Under the pieces are notes generated by a model that worked only from the letters and a program-made list of their open reading frames with translations, searched no databases and was not told where the DNA came from. The translations under genes were made by a program, and so were the position numbers. Positions 8,186 through 16,982 of a stretch of DNA of 64,000 nucleotides are shown here, piece after piece (the first letter of the stretch is position 1; each line of letters starts with the position of its first letter). The DNA is from Methanoculleus horonobensis (lineage in GTDB: Archaea > Halobacteriota > Methanomicrobia > Methanomicrobiales > Methanoculleaceae), in NCBI RefSeq assembly GCF_001602375.1, contig NZ_BCNY01000015.1, forward strand, positions 806,001 to 870,000, read 5' to 3'.

Positions 8186-9451
8186 ATGAGAATGGTCTCA
8201 TCAGCATTCGTGCTTATCATCCTCGCGGCGATCGTCTTCGTTTGCGGGTGCACCGGAACAGAGACCGGTCCCGGACAGCAGGGCGGGGCGGTGCAGGATA
8301 TCGTCGTCGGCGCCCTTCTGCCGCTTTCCGGCGATTACGCCGGGGGCGGGGAGGCGAGCCGGGTCGCCCTCGAGGTGGCGGCCGGGGAGATCAACGACTA
8401 CTTTGTCTCGATCGGATCGGACTACCGTGTCGGAATCATCATCGAGGACACGAAGGCCGATCCTGCAACAGCGCTCGCGAAACTCCAGACGCTCGAAGGT
8501 CAGGGGGCTACGGTTGTTATCGGGCCCAGTACCAGCGCCGAACTTGAGGCGATCCGGACGTATGCCGACGATCACGGGATCCTGATCGTCAGCACCATGA
8601 GCACGGCGCCGTCGCTTGCGATTGCGGGCGACAACGTCTACCGGTTCGTGCCGCCGGACACCTACCGGGCCGACGTCATGGCATACTACCTGAGGGAGCA
8701 GGGAGTAACGGCGATTGTACCGGTCTGGCGCGGCGACGTCTGGGGCGACGAACTGGAGAAACTGACGGCGGCGGCGTTTGCGAGGAGGGGCGGAAAAGTA
8801 CTCGACGGCGTCCGGTACACGCCGGATCTGGAGGGGTATGACGCGATTGCGGCGGATCTCGATGCCCGGGTGGCCGGGGCGGTCGCGGCGCACGGGAAAG
8901 AGCGGGTCGCCGTCTACCTGGTCAGCCTCGACGAGGCGGACAGGATGATGGAGGCGGCTCTCGCGACAGAGAACCTGCCGAAGGTCCGGTGGTACGGGTG
9001 CGACGGCAATGTCCTCCTCGACTCGCTTGCGACAGGAGAGCCCGCCCGCTTCGCGGAGCAGACGAAGTTCACCTGTCCGGCGCTCTGGAACCAGAAGAGC
9101 GTCGCGTCGAACACGGCCACCATCCAGAAGATGCGGGAACTCCTCGGGAGACATCCCGACGGTTACGGCCTCGCGACCTACGATGCCCTCTGGATCGTCA
9201 CCATGGCCAGGACACAGACCGGCACCGCGGACGTCGCCATGCTGAAGACCGCGCTTGAGAAGACCGCAGGGGAGTCCGGCGGCCCCCTCTTCGGGCCGGC
9301 GCACCTGAACGGTGCCGGCGACCGATCGAACGCGCACTACACCTTCTGGACGGTGAATGCCGACGGCGATGCCTACCGGTGGGTGCCGATCGTCCAGTAC
9401 GGTATCGCGTCGGCCGGCGCCACCCCGGAACTCGAGTGGGTCGGCGCCTGA
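8186..9451 (+). CDS. ABC-type amino-acid/amide substrate-binding lipoprotein (Peripla_BP_6)
   Basis: Extracellular solute-binding lipoprotein, 421 residues, of the Leu/Ile/Val-binding type I periplasmic fold. The N-terminus has a hydrophobic signal (about 5-20) and a lipobox-like end VCGC, giving lipidation at Cys22 or so, then a Gly/Gln linker. The mature domain starts with DIVVGALLPLSGDYAGGGEA and contains the family segments GATVVIGPSTSAE (about 110-120) and YATYDALWIV-like sequence near 330. No permease or ATPase genes follow, so its transporter is elsewhere or it acts as a sensor. A hairpin terminator follows directly. Confidence 0.9.
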   Translation: MRMVSSAFVLIILAAIVFVCGCTGTETGPGQQGGAVQDIVVGALLPLSGDYAGGGEASRVALEVAAGEINDYFVSIGSDYRVGIIIEDTKADPATALAKLQTLEGQGATVVIGPSTSAELEAIRTYADDHGILIVSTMSTAPSLAIAGDNVYRFVPPDTYRADVMAYYLREQGVTAIVPVWRGDVWGDELEKLTAAAFARRGGKVLDGVRYTPDLEGYDAIAADLDARVAGAVAAHGKERVAVYLVSLDEADRMMEAALATENLPKVRWYGCDGNVLLDSLATGEPARFAEQTKFTCPALWNQKSVASNTATIQKMRELLGRHPDGYGLATYDALWIVTMARTQTGTADVAMLKTALEKTAGESGGPLFGPAHLNGAGDRSNAHYTFWTVNADGDAYRWVPIVQYGIASAGATPELEWVGA

Positions 9452-9454
9452 ATG

Positions 9455-9483
9455 CCGGGGCACTCCCCCGGTTCTTTTCTTTA
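9455..9483 (+). terminator. Hairpin plus T-rich tract
   Basis: CCGGGG (9455-9460) pairs with CCCCGG (9466-9471) around CACTC, followed by TTCTTTTCTTT. It lies four bases after the binding-protein stop. From here to 9690 I see only a 23-codon open frame (9592-9663) that I would not call a gene. Confidence 0.6.
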
Positions 9484-9693
9484 GCATCGTGCCGGTTCAG
9501 TTTCATCCCCCGCACGGCGCACTTTAATGGTCGAAGCGGAAAACATGACGGTGCAGGTGTGAAGTTGCCCTCGTGGCGACGGGAACCGCCCATGAGCGAA
9601 CGTGATGGTGTTCACGTCGTGCCCGCAAAACTACTGGGGAGGAACTTCGGTGCGGTTATGTAATAAGGGATATTAATCATAGAAACAGTGGCC

Positions 9694-10710
9694 ATGAGTT
9701 CAAGACCATTTCATCCGCCGGGAACGTTCCCCGTTGTTGCCGAGAGACAGTTTTTTATCAATAAGACCGGGCAGGATCAGCCGCTGGAGGACTACGTGCC
9801 GGCCGAGATCTTTGAAGTGGTCAGGACTGATGGGCAGCGGGCCATCCCGAAGATAGCAAAGGATCTCTCACTGATAAAAGAGATCGAGGCCATCTCCGGC
9901 AACCTGCCGACGAACCACCGTTTTGTAAATGCGGATAGCCGCGAGCTTGCATTTCTTCCCGATGAGAGTGTTCACCTGGTCGTGACGTCGCCTCCCTACT
10001 GGACTCTGAAAAAATATCCCGATAAGGACGAGCAACTCGGGCAGATTGAGGACTACGAGACCTTTTTAGAGGAACTTGACAGGGTCTGGAGGCATATCTA
10101 CCGGGTTCTCGTTCCGGGGGGCCGTCTGGTCATCGTTGTCGGGGATGTCTGCCTCCCCCGGCGGGAGGCCGGGCGCCATGTTGTCATGCCCCTCCACGCG
10201 AGCATCCAGGAGCACTGCCGGAAGATTGGTTTTGACAATCTGGCGCCGATCATCTGGTACAAGATCGCCAATGCCTGCTTTGAGGCAGATTCGCCTGGGT
10301 CGTTTCTGGGTAAACCCTACGAACCCAACGGGATCGTCAAGAACGATATCGAATACATCCTATTCCAGAGAAAGCCCGGCGGGTACCGGAAGCCCTCGCT
10401 CGAGGCACGGCTGCTCTCGGTCATATCCGAGGAGAACCAGAAGGCATGGTTCCGGCAGGTCTGGGATCTCAAAGGAGCATCGACAAAAGAGCACCCTGCA
10501 CCATATCCCCAGGAACTCGCCGAGAGGCTTGTGCGGATGTTTTCTTTCGTGGGCGACACCGTTCTCGACCCATTCGGTGGTACCGGGACAACTGCCCTCG
10601 CCGCAGCACGGTGGGGTCGAAACAGTATCAGCGTCGAGATAGAAGAAAAATACTTTGTCATGGAGGTTGAACGGTTTACTCATCAGGCAAAACAGTCCCG
10701 GTTGTTCTGA
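9694..10710 (+). CDS. Site-specific DNA methyltransferase, beta class (TSPPYW)
   Basis: Modification enzyme of a type II restriction-modification locus, about 338 residues, transferring a methyl group from S-adenosylmethionine to DNA. The catalytic motif TSPPYW (about residue 96) precedes the AdoMet-binding motif DPFGGTGTT (about residue 288), which is the beta-class order; TSPPY usually indicates N4-cytosine, though N6-adenine is not excluded. A GTG two codons upstream (9688) is an alternative start. The gene is followed after 13 bases by a broken XhoI/PaeR7I-like endonuclease gene. Known PaeR7I/XhoI methyltransferases are N6-adenine enzymes, so this pairing is unusual. Recognition of CTCGAG is inferred only from the endonuclease. 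Confidence 0.88.
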   Translation: MSSRPFHPPGTFPVVAERQFFINKTGQDQPLEDYVPAEIFEVVRTDGQRAIPKIAKDLSLIKEIEAISGNLPTNHRFVNADSRELAFLPDESVHLVVTSPPYWTLKKYPDKDEQLGQIEDYETFLEELDRVWRHIYRVLVPGGRLVIVVGDVCLPRREAGRHVVMPLHASIQEHCRKIGFDNLAPIIWYKIANACFEADSPGSFLGKPYEPNGIVKNDIEYILFQRKPGGYRKPSLEARLLSVISEENQKAWFRQVWDLKGASTKEHPAPYPQELAERLVRMFSFVGDTVLDPFGGTGTTALAAARWGRNSISVEIEEKYFVMEVERFTHQAKQSRLF

Positions 10711-10723
10711 TTGAGGTAGATTC

Positions 10724-11490
10724 ATGGTAAGCAAGAGAATTCTCCGGAAACTTTCTCGGGAGGACTATTTTTCCAGTGCGGTGCAGTACTTCTGGGATAA
10801 GAGAGCATCACAGGCGAAAGATCAGAATGACCGTGGTGTAAGAGATCAGGGCTTTCGTTCGGAGGCGACGGGCGGAAAGCATATGGATGGATTCTTCTCG
10901 CTGATCCGAAGTCTGCTCGTGGATATCGGAGTTCCCGAGGATGATATCTGCACGCAGAAGAGATCGCTCGATCTTCCAGGATACTTCCGTGCTGAAAACA
11001 GTGGGATCTTATCGTCATCAAGCACTATCCCGACGGGAAGAGGGAACTTGTTGCCGTCCTTGAACTGAAATCCCAGAAGGGGCCTTCGTTCGGGAACAAC
11101 ATCAATAACCGGACCGAGGAGGTTTTAGGGAGCGCATACGATCTCTGGACTGCCTACCGCGAGGGAGCGTTCAGGACATCTCCCTCTCCCTGGTTAGGGT
11201 ATATGCTGCTGCTTGAGGATTGCGAGGGGTCTCGAAGGAGCGTGAGGAACAATGAACCGCACTTTGAGGTATTTCCGGAGTTTAAGGGCGCTTCTTACAT
11301 CGAACGCTATCGACAGACCTGTCTCAGGCTGGTGCGCGAAAGAGTCTATTCCGAGGTCTGCTACTTGCTTGCGAAGGAAGAGGATAGGGCGAAACCACGG
11401 AACTATTCCGAACCAGACGAGATTTTATCGGGATACCGGTTCCTGCGCTCCCTGTGTTCCCACCTGAGCAACTTTTACGAGATCGCGTAA
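10724..11490 (+). pseudogene. XhoI/PaeR7I-like restriction endonuclease, frameshifted
   Basis: Remnant of a type II endonuclease of the XhoI/PaeR7I family, whose members cut CTCGAG. The first frame (10724-11068) carries the N-terminal part ending with LDLPGYFRAE. Adding one A in the run at 10995-10998 restores a single frame of about 255 residues, close to the 246 of PaeR7I. It reads on through QWDLIVIKHYPDGKRELVAV, the catalytic ELK (D...ExK), GPSFGNNINNRTEE and LVRERVYSEVCYLL to 11490. Without the correction the protein stops before the catalytic residues, so the enzyme should be inactive unless the shift is a sequencing error or is bypassed. It begins 13 bases after the methyltransferase, in the same operon. 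Confidence 0.85.
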
Positions 11491-11582
11491 CGCTGTCTCT
11501 GACCCGTTGCCGTCAGCGGATCGGTTGCGGTCGCGTCAGCACCCGGAGTCATTGATCGGAGAGCGCACGAAGATGGGGGTCT

Positions 11583-12917
11583 CTACCCCATCGCCAGCAC
11601 GAACCGTAGCGCCGCGACGATCATCGGCATCGTGATGAGGAGGATCAGCAGCACCGTCACGAATCCGCTGATCGAGGCGACGACCCGCTGTGCGTACTGC
11701 GACCAGCCCCGCCGCTCGAAGAACCGTTCCACGCCTTCCTTCATCATGTAGCCGCCGTCGAGCGGGACGATCGGTATGGCGTTGAACATCCCGACCAGCA
11801 GGTTGAACCACCCCGTCCAGAAGAGGAGGTGAACCGTGCCCCAGAAGAGGGGGAACGGCTCTTCCCAGGCCATCTGCTCGGGGGTGTCGGTGAGCAGGAT
11901 CCCGAGCTGCTGGGTGTTGCCCTGGATGAAGGCGTCGATCGGGGCTATCGTCAGGTAGAGCGGCGCAAGAAGCCCGAGATCCGCGATCTTCCCGATATGC
12001 TCCTTCACGGCAGGTGCGCTGTAGTAGTAGACCCCCATGAACCCGGAGTCCCGGTCGCCGTCGAGCTCTTCCGGCCACCCGGAGAGGGTGAGCGTATACG
12101 TGCTCTCGACCCCGTCTTTTGTTGCCGTCAGCGTGACCGTCTCTCCCGACCGCGTCCCGTCCATGATCGCCGCAATCTCTTCCTGGCTTGCCACGGGAAC
12201 GCCGTTTATGCTCGTGATGACCGAGTAGCCGGGAAGTCCCGCGTCGGCCGCGGGGTAGTCCTGGTAGACTCCCTGGACGAGCGGGACGGCAAGGGGCGTC
12301 GCCATCCCGAAGAGAAGGAACATCGCCGCAAAGCACGCGAGCCCGAAGACGATGTTGTTCGTGATCCCGGCGCCGAACATCCGGATCTTCGGCATCCCCT
12401 TCGCAGCTTCCACGTCCTCCTCATCGGGCTCGACGAACGCCCCTATCGGGACGACGGCGATGAGGAGGCCCATGCTTTTTACCCGCATATCCTCGACCCG
12501 GGCAAGGATGGCGTGGCCGAACTCGTGGATGACGATTGTCAGGAGGAGGCCGAGGAAGACGGCCGCGGTGATCGGGATCGCCTGGTTGACGCCCGGTATC
12601 GCGAGGAGGTTTCTCGGGTCGTAGATCCCGGTCGGCTCCGGGGTGTGAACCAGAAGCTGGGGCACCGCGACGAGCAGGGCGAGTGTCATGAAGGCCGAGA
12701 CCACGACGACCAGCAAGACCCCGAGCGTCGCATACGCCCGGAGTATCGTCCTGAACTTCTGGAACCAGTCGAAGAAACCGACCCGCTCGGTCTTGATGGC
12801 GAGGATCGGGCCGAAGAACATGACGTGATCCTTGAACAGCCCTCGTTCGCGGATGTAGTAGGCTATCAGGAGGTATGCCGCAACGAGGAGAAGGAGTATC
12901 TGGAGCCAGTTCATCAC
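11583..12917 (-). CDS. Site-2 protease family (M50) intramembrane metalloprotease with PDZ domain
   Basis: A 444-residue membrane zinc protease of the S2P/RseP type, which cuts substrates within the membrane during regulated proteolysis. The zinc motif HEFGH is at 131-135 in a hydrophobic segment, and the second motif with the third ligand, PLDGG (Asp387), lies in a C-terminal helix. A PDZ-like domain sits between them (about 220-290, with PAADAGLPGYSVITSINGVPV). N-terminal helices at about 3-22 and 62-90 and C-terminal helices complete the protein. It is the last gene before the RNase HII gene on the same strand and is separated from the upstream restriction pseudogene by about 90 bases. Confidence 0.93.
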   Translation of the reverse strand: MMNWLQILLLLVAAYLLIAYYIRERGLFKDHVMFFGPILAIKTERVGFFDWFQKFRTILRAYATLGVLLVVVVSAFMTLALLVAVPQLLVHTPEPTGIYDPRNLLAIPGVNQAIPITAAVFLGLLLTIVIHEFGHAILARVEDMRVKSMGLLIAVVPIGAFVEPDEEDVEAAKGMPKIRMFGAGITNNIVFGLACFAAMFLLFGMATPLAVPLVQGVYQDYPAADAGLPGYSVITSINGVPVASQEEIAAIMDGTRSGETVTLTATKDGVESTYTLTLSGWPEELDGDRDSGFMGVYYYSAPAVKEHIGKIADLGLLAPLYLTIAPIDAFIQGNTQQLGILLTDTPEQMAWEEPFPLFWGTVHLLFWTGWFNLLVGMFNAIPIVPLDGGYMMKEGVERFFERRGWSQYAQRVVASISGFVTVLLILLITMPMIVAALRFVLAMG

Positions 12918-12951
12918 TCAGGGTTAGGGCGCGCGAGGCATAAATTCTTGG

Positions 12952-13611
12952 TCAGGCGAAATCCTGCATCGTCGTCTGGCAGAGGTTCGTCACTGTCTTC
13001 CAGCTCCGGCGGGCGCAGGGCGGCGGGCTCCCGTGAGAGCGGATGTAGCCCCGGAGGAACTCGATGGTCACCGGGTCGGAGGGGTAACCGCTCCCGAGCG
13101 TACCATACTGCCCCTCGAGTTCCCGGATCGCCCGGTCGCGGGTGACTTTCGCGACGACGCTTGCCGCGCCGACGATCTTGTGCCGGGCGTCGGCGTGGTG
13201 CTCGGCGACGATCTCGCAGGGGAAGTCGAGGAGCCCCGCCACCGTCCGCCCGTAGCGCTCCGCGTTCACGTCGCAGGCGTCCACGTAGGCGTACTCCGGC
13301 TGGAGCCCCCTGATCGCTTCGGCGTGAAGCTCGGCCACGCAGGTGTTCATGCTCATCCTGCTCCGGGCATCGTCGATCCCGGCGGCATCGATGGTGACGA
13401 TCGCTATCGAAAAGTCGCGGAAGAGAACCTCGTAGAGTGCCTCGCGCTGTTTCGGCCGGAGCACCTTCGAGTCCCGTATGGGAAGTGCCGCAAGATCCTC
13501 GATCTCGCGGCACCCGATGGCGGCAACTACCATCGGGCCGAGAACCGAGCCCTTCCCTGCTTCGTCCACCCCGCAGATCACACAAGGTGGTTTATTCGCA
13601 AGGTATTTCAA
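12952..13611 (-). CDS. rnhB: Ribonuclease HII
   Basis: Removes RNA from RNA-DNA hybrids and single ribonucleotides from DNA. The protein is 219 residues, the usual length. Active-site acidic residues are in GVDEAGKGSVLGP (Asp and Glu near residues 14-15) and YVDACD (near 113), with a later DRAIRELE segment (near 160). The start at 13611 is only 23 bases from the TrkA start on the other strand, so the two genes share a short divergent promoter region. The gene is 34 bases upstream of the site-2 protease gene and may be transcribed with it. Confidence 0.95.
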   Translation of the reverse strand: MKYLANKPPCVICGVDEAGKGSVLGPMVVAAIGCREIEDLAALPIRDSKVLRPKQREALYEVLFRDFSIAIVTIDAAGIDDARSRMSMNTCVAELHAEAIRGLQPEYAYVDACDVNAERYGRTVAGLLDFPCEIVAEHHADARHKIVGAASVVAKVTRDRAIRELEGQYGTLGSGYPSDPVTIEFLRGYIRSHGSPPPCARRSWKTVTNLCQTTMQDFA

Positions 13612-13634
13612 TGCTGACGGTTGAATCCAGATGG

Positions 13635-14300
13635 ATGTACACGATCATCATCGGCCTTGGCGGAATCGGCCGGAACCTGACTGCGATCGCCGTGAACGCC
13701 GGCGACTCCGTGGTGGTGATCGACCAGGACGAGGAGCGCGCGAGCGATATTCTGGAGCACTACGACGTTCTCGCCATCACCGGGAACGCAACCGACAAAT
13801 CGGTGCTCGAGGACGCGGGGATCGACCGGGCCGATGCGCTGGTCGCCACGACGAGCGACGACGCCGTGAACCTGATGACCTGCTGGCTCGCGAAACGCTA
13901 CGAGGTCGGCAACGTCGTCTCGATCGTCAACCAGAAAGAGCACTCCGACCTCTTCAACGAGGTCGGCGTCCGGATCAGCGAGAATCCCGACGAACTGGTG
14001 GCGACCCGTCTCTACTACTGGGCGAAGAGCCCGAACCTCCAGCAGGTCGCCTCGATCCCCGGCGGCACCATCTTCGAGATCGTCGCCGACGAGGGCGCTC
14101 CCATCGTCGATCACGAGATCCGCGAACTCGAAGTCCGGGACTTCGTCTTCATCGCCATCCGGCGTGCCGGGGGCGATCTCATCATCCCGAGCGGCACCGT
14201 CCGTATCCGGCCGGGCGACGTCATCACGGTCTTCACGAAAAAAGAGGCGGAAGCGGAGACCTTAAAGACCCTCAACAAGCAGTTAATACGCTCAGGATAG
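13635..14300 (+). CDS. TrkA-family potassium channel/transport regulator (RCK_N + RCK_C)
   Basis: Cytosolic NAD(H)-binding regulator of potassium uptake, 221 residues. The N-terminal Rossmann RCK_N domain begins [15 protein letters not shown] with the dinucleotide-binding GxGxxG and a following acidic residue in VVVIDQDEE (about residue 30). The RCK_C domain occupies about 135-215 (with IVDHEIREL and [10 protein letters not shown]). The start was chosen because family members begin at this strand; an in-frame ATG at 13611 would add 8 residues. No membrane TrkH gene is adjacent. Its 3' end overlaps the convergent reductase gene by 9 bases. Confidence 0.9.
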   Translation: MYTIIIGLGGIGRNLTAIAVNAGDSVVVIDQDEERASDILEHYDVLAITGNATDKSVLEDAGIDRADALVATTSDDAVNLMTCWLAKRYEVGNVVSIVNQKEHSDLFNEVGVRISENPDELVATRLYYWAKSPNLQQVASIPGGTIFEIVADEGAPIVDHEIRELEVRDFVFIAIRRAGGDLIIPSGTVRIRPGDVITVFTKKEAEAETLKTLNKQLIRSG

Positions 14301-15488
14301 CGTATCTTTCAGCGCTTTGAGTTCGAGGAGCAGTTTCGGGTTCCGCTTGATCAGTTCCTTGACGAGAGCCAGGACCGAGAACTCATCGAAGCTGATGCTT
14401 GCGATCGAGTCCGCGAGGGTGTTGAGTTTTGTATCGTCGAGCGTGACGAAGTACTCTTTGACCTTGTAGTTCCGCTCGATGGTCGCACCCATCTTCGATG
14501 CCCGCCACTCCGCGTCGTAGGGCCTCAGGGCCTCCTTCGAGCAGTTGCCCGCCTCGATGCATCTTGAGGCAACCTGGGCCGCGAGCCGTCCCGTGTACAT
14601 GGCGTTCCCTATCCCGCCGCCGGTGATGGGATCGACGACCCTCGCCGCGTCGCCGGCGACGAGAAGGCCGTCCCCGACCGTGCAGGGAAGCGGTCGGCAG
14701 ACGGGAACCCCGCCGACGATCATCTCGATCGTCTTTCCATCGGGGAAGTTCTTTGCGACGAATCGGTCCAGGTAGTCCTTTGCCCGGGCACCGTCGTGGC
14801 TCTTTCTTCCGGTGATCCCGATCCCGACGTTCGCCGTCCGGTCGCCCTTCGGGAAGACCCAGAGGTAGCCTTCGGGCGCGATCTCGTTGCCCAGGTAGAA
14901 GTCGGTGCAGCCCGCGCCGATATCGATATCCGTCATCACGTACTGAGCGCAGCTCATCATCTCGCGGAGAGGAACCGTGGTGTCGAGACCTGCCCGGCGG
15001 GCGAACTGCGCCTCCGTGCCGTCTGCGGCGATGACGACCTCGGCCCGGATATCTGCCGGCGTCCCGGCAGAGAGCACCTTCGCGCCCCGGACTGCTCCGT
15101 TCTCCATGATCGGCTCGGTCGCCCGGGTCTTGACGATGACGTCCGCCCCGGCCTCGGCCGCCTGCCAGACGAGCTCCCGGTCAAAGACCTTCCGGTCCAG
15201 GACGTAGCCGACCTCGTTCCCCGCCCGGGCCTGATCGAGGCAGATGGCGGTGCCGTTCGGGGCGATGATCCGGGCACTCTCGATATCGGCGGAGATCCAG
15301 CGGGGATCGGGCCTGATGAACTCTTTCAGGAGTTCTTTGCCGATTCCCTCCGCGCACCGGACGGGCGTGCCGATGGCAGGACGCTTCTCGACGATGCAGA
15401 CCGAGTTTCCGGCTTCTGCTGCCGTCCTCGCCGCAAGAGCGCCGGCGGGACCGCCCCCGATGATGAGGATATCGTACTTACTCTTCAT
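14292..15488 (-). CDS. Geranylgeranyl reductase family protein
   Basis: FAD enzyme that saturates the isoprenoid chains of archaeal membrane lipids (digeranylgeranylglycerophospholipid reductase type). The 398-residue protein starts [20 protein letters not shown] with the FAD-binding GxGxxG; the RCAEG segment around 45 and the later [19 protein letters not shown] motif (about 285) are typical of the family. A longer open frame to 15557 overlaps the ferredoxin gene, so I place the start at 15488. It overlaps the upstream ferredoxin gene by 11 bases. The Methanosarcina acetivorans reductase is known to need a ferredoxin, which fits this arrangement. Confidence 0.92.
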   Translation of the reverse strand: MKSKYDILIIGGGPAGALAARTAAEAGNSVCIVEKRPAIGTPVRCAEGIGKELLKEFIRPDPRWISADIESARIIAPNGTAICLDQARAGNEVGYVLDRKVFDRELVWQAAEAGADVIVKTRATEPIMENGAVRGAKVLSAGTPADIRAEVVIAADGTEAQFARRAGLDTTVPLREMMSCAQYVMTDIDIGAGCTDFYLGNEIAPEGYLWVFPKGDRTANVGIGITGRKSHDGARAKDYLDRFVAKNFPDGKTIEMIVGGVPVCRPLPCTVGDGLLVAGDAARVVDPITGGGIGNAMYTGRLAAQVASRCIEAGNCSKEALRPYDAEWRASKMGATIERNYKVKEYFVTLDDTKLNTLADSIASISFDEFSVLALVKELIKRNPKLLLELKALKDTLS

Positions 15489-15654
15489 GGACGACCTCCA
15501 GTGCTCCGAGCGGGCACGCCCGTGCGCAGATACCGCAGGCGATGCACTCCCGCTCAAGGCTGAGGTAGGCGTCGATCAGCTCGAGCGCATCCTCGGGACA
15601 GACTGCGACGCAGGTGCCGCAGTATCCACACTTGTCTCGGTTTATCCTGAGCAT
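15478..15654 (-). CDS. Two-cluster 4Fe-4S ferredoxin, partner of the reductase
   Basis: A 58-residue ferredoxin with two cluster motifs: [12 protein letters not shown] and [12 protein letters not shown]. It probably carries electrons to the overlapping geranylgeranyl reductase. I use the ATG at 15654 (MLRINRDKC); an alternative ATG at 15663 (MCTM) would fit a leaderless message from the TATA-like element at 15687-15694. Longer upstream extension is unlikely because it adds unrelated sequence. The two genes form a coupled operon. Confidence 0.9.
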   Translation of the reverse strand: MLRINRDKCGYCGTCVAVCPEDALELIDAYLSLERECIACGICARACPLGALEVVHEE

Positions 15655-15686
15655 TGTACACATAATGTCTTTTGTCTTGCAAAAAC

Positions 15687-15694
15687 CTTTATGC
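15687..15694 (-). promoter_or_regulatory. TATA-like element for the ferredoxin-reductase operon
   Basis: On the minus strand GCATAAAG followed by a T-rich stretch lies about 27 bases before the ATG at 15663 and about 36 before that at 15654. The match to the archaeal box is moderate. Confidence 0.4.
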
Positions 15695-15807
15695 TCCTTG
15701 CTTGAGTTGCAGCACCAGAGTCTCTCTTTCTGATGCCGGATCGGTGGCCGATCATTGCGGGCCGCCCTGACCCCGGCGATGAGGCGGCCCACTACGCTAT
15801 TTAATAG

Positions 15808-16374
15808 ATGTTAACACAAATTTATCCGGGTAACGTGAACGCTATGGGATTGAGGGGTGGACCAACACAGGACGAGGTCATGGCCGTCTCGCTCGCAAAA
15901 CTCGGCATCCGTCCGGGCGACCGGGTGGTTGATATCGGGTGCGGGACGGGGAAGATCTCCGTCGCTCTCTCGGAGACGGCGGAGCGGGTCTACGCGATCG
16001 ACCGCCGATCGGAGGCGATCGCGTATGCCCGGGCCGAGGCGGCTCGCGCCGGCAGGGGCAACATCGAGTTCTTCGAGGGCGACGCGGCGGAGATCCTCCC
16101 GGGGCTGGACCGTCTCGACGCCGCCTTCGTCGGCGGATCGCGCCGCCTGCCGGAGGTTCTCGATCTCCTCGCCGACCGGGTGCGGGGAAAGATCGTCGTG
16201 AACGCGGTGATGGTCGGGACGCTTCATGAGGCGATAGAAAGCATGCAGCGCCTCGGGATCTTCGTCGAGGCTGTCCACCTCCAGGTCTCGCGGTCGGCCG
16301 GGATCGCCGGCGGGACGATGTTCAAACCGATCAATCCCGTCTACATCGTCGTCGGGGGTGCCGGATGCTCGTAG
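15808..16374 (+). CDS. cbiT: Cobalt-precorrin-6B/7 C15-methyltransferase (decarboxylating)
   Basis: Methylates C15 and decarboxylates the C12 acetate during anaerobic corrin synthesis. The 188-residue protein is a class I AdoMet methyltransferase: the family N-terminal GGPTQDEV is followed by VVDIGCGTGKISVAL (motif I, about 40-55), VYAIDRRSEAI (acidic end of strand 2) and GGSRRLPEVLDLL, all typical of CbiT. Starts at 15835 (GTG) or 15844 (ATG) would also leave the GGPT segment intact. First gene of an eight-gene cbi operon; its end overlaps the cbiL start by 10 bases. Confidence 0.93.
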   Translation: MLTQIYPGNVNAMGLRGGPTQDEVMAVSLAKLGIRPGDRVVDIGCGTGKISVALSETAERVYAIDRRSEAIAYARAEAARAGRGNIEFFEGDAAEILPGLDRLDAAFVGGSRRLPEVLDLLADRVRGKIVVNAVMVGTLHEAIESMQRLGIFVEAVHLQVSRSAGIAGGTMFKPINPVYIVVGGAGCS

Positions 16375-16982
16375 GCGTGGGGCTCGGGCCCGGCGACCGG
16401 GAACTCCTGACCCTGCGGGCGGTCAGGCTCCTTGGCGAAGCCGCAGCGGTCTTTGTCCCCGGAAACCTTGCCTATGATCTGGTGAAGCCCTACCGGCCCG
16501 ATGCTGTCGTCCTCAACTTCCCGATGACGAGCGACGAGGATTACATCCGAAGGTGCATGGAAGAGAACGCCGACCGGATTGCGCCGCACGCAGAGGATGG
16601 GCTTACCGTATTCGGGATCATCGGCGACCCGAACTTCTACTCGACCTTCTCGCGGCTCTGCGAGGTGATCGCGGAGCGCTATCCCGGGATAACGTTTGCA
16701 ACCGAGCCCGGGATCAGTTCCATCACCGCGTTCGCCTCGGTCGCAAACGTCCCGGTTTCCGGCGGGTTTCTTGTCTCGGACGGGAACGGGCCGGAATCAA
16801 GGATCTTCATGAAAGTCAGGAAGCCGGCGGCGCTCGCGGCCTCCCTCTCGGAGGAGGGCTACTCGGAGTTCGTCCTCGTCGAGCGGATGTTCATGCCGGA
16901 GCAGCGGGTCTACCGGGGGGTTGATCTCCCTGAAAAAAGCGACTACTTCTCGATCCTCTTTGCGAGGCGGCCGCATGCATAA
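16365..16982 (+). CDS. cbiL: Cobalt-factor II / precorrin-2 C20-methyltransferase
   Basis: Adds the C20 methyl group in the anaerobic cobalamin pathway. The 205-residue protein has the tetrapyrrole methylase fold: MLVGVGLGPGDRELLTLRAV at the start, GIIGDPNFYSTFSRL (about 85-100), and the ATEPGISSITAFASVA segment (about 110-125), which is characteristic of CbiL/CobI. It overlaps cbiT at its start and cbiF at its end by 8 bases, so translation of the run is coupled. Confidence 0.93.
   Translation: MLVGVGLGPGDRELLTLRAVRLLGEAAAVFVPGNLAYDLVKPYRPDAVVLNFPMTSDEDYIRRCMEENADRIAPHAEDGLTVFGIIGDPNFYSTFSRLCEVIAERYPGITFATEPGISSITAFASVANVPVSGGFLVSDGNGPESRIFMKVRKPAALAASLSEEGYSEFVLVERMFMPEQRVYRGVDLPEKSDYFSILFARRPHA

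Noticed and set aside
8201-9487. Antisense open frame of 428 codons
   Set aside because: It is opposite the substrate-binding protein with a clear signal peptide and domain match.
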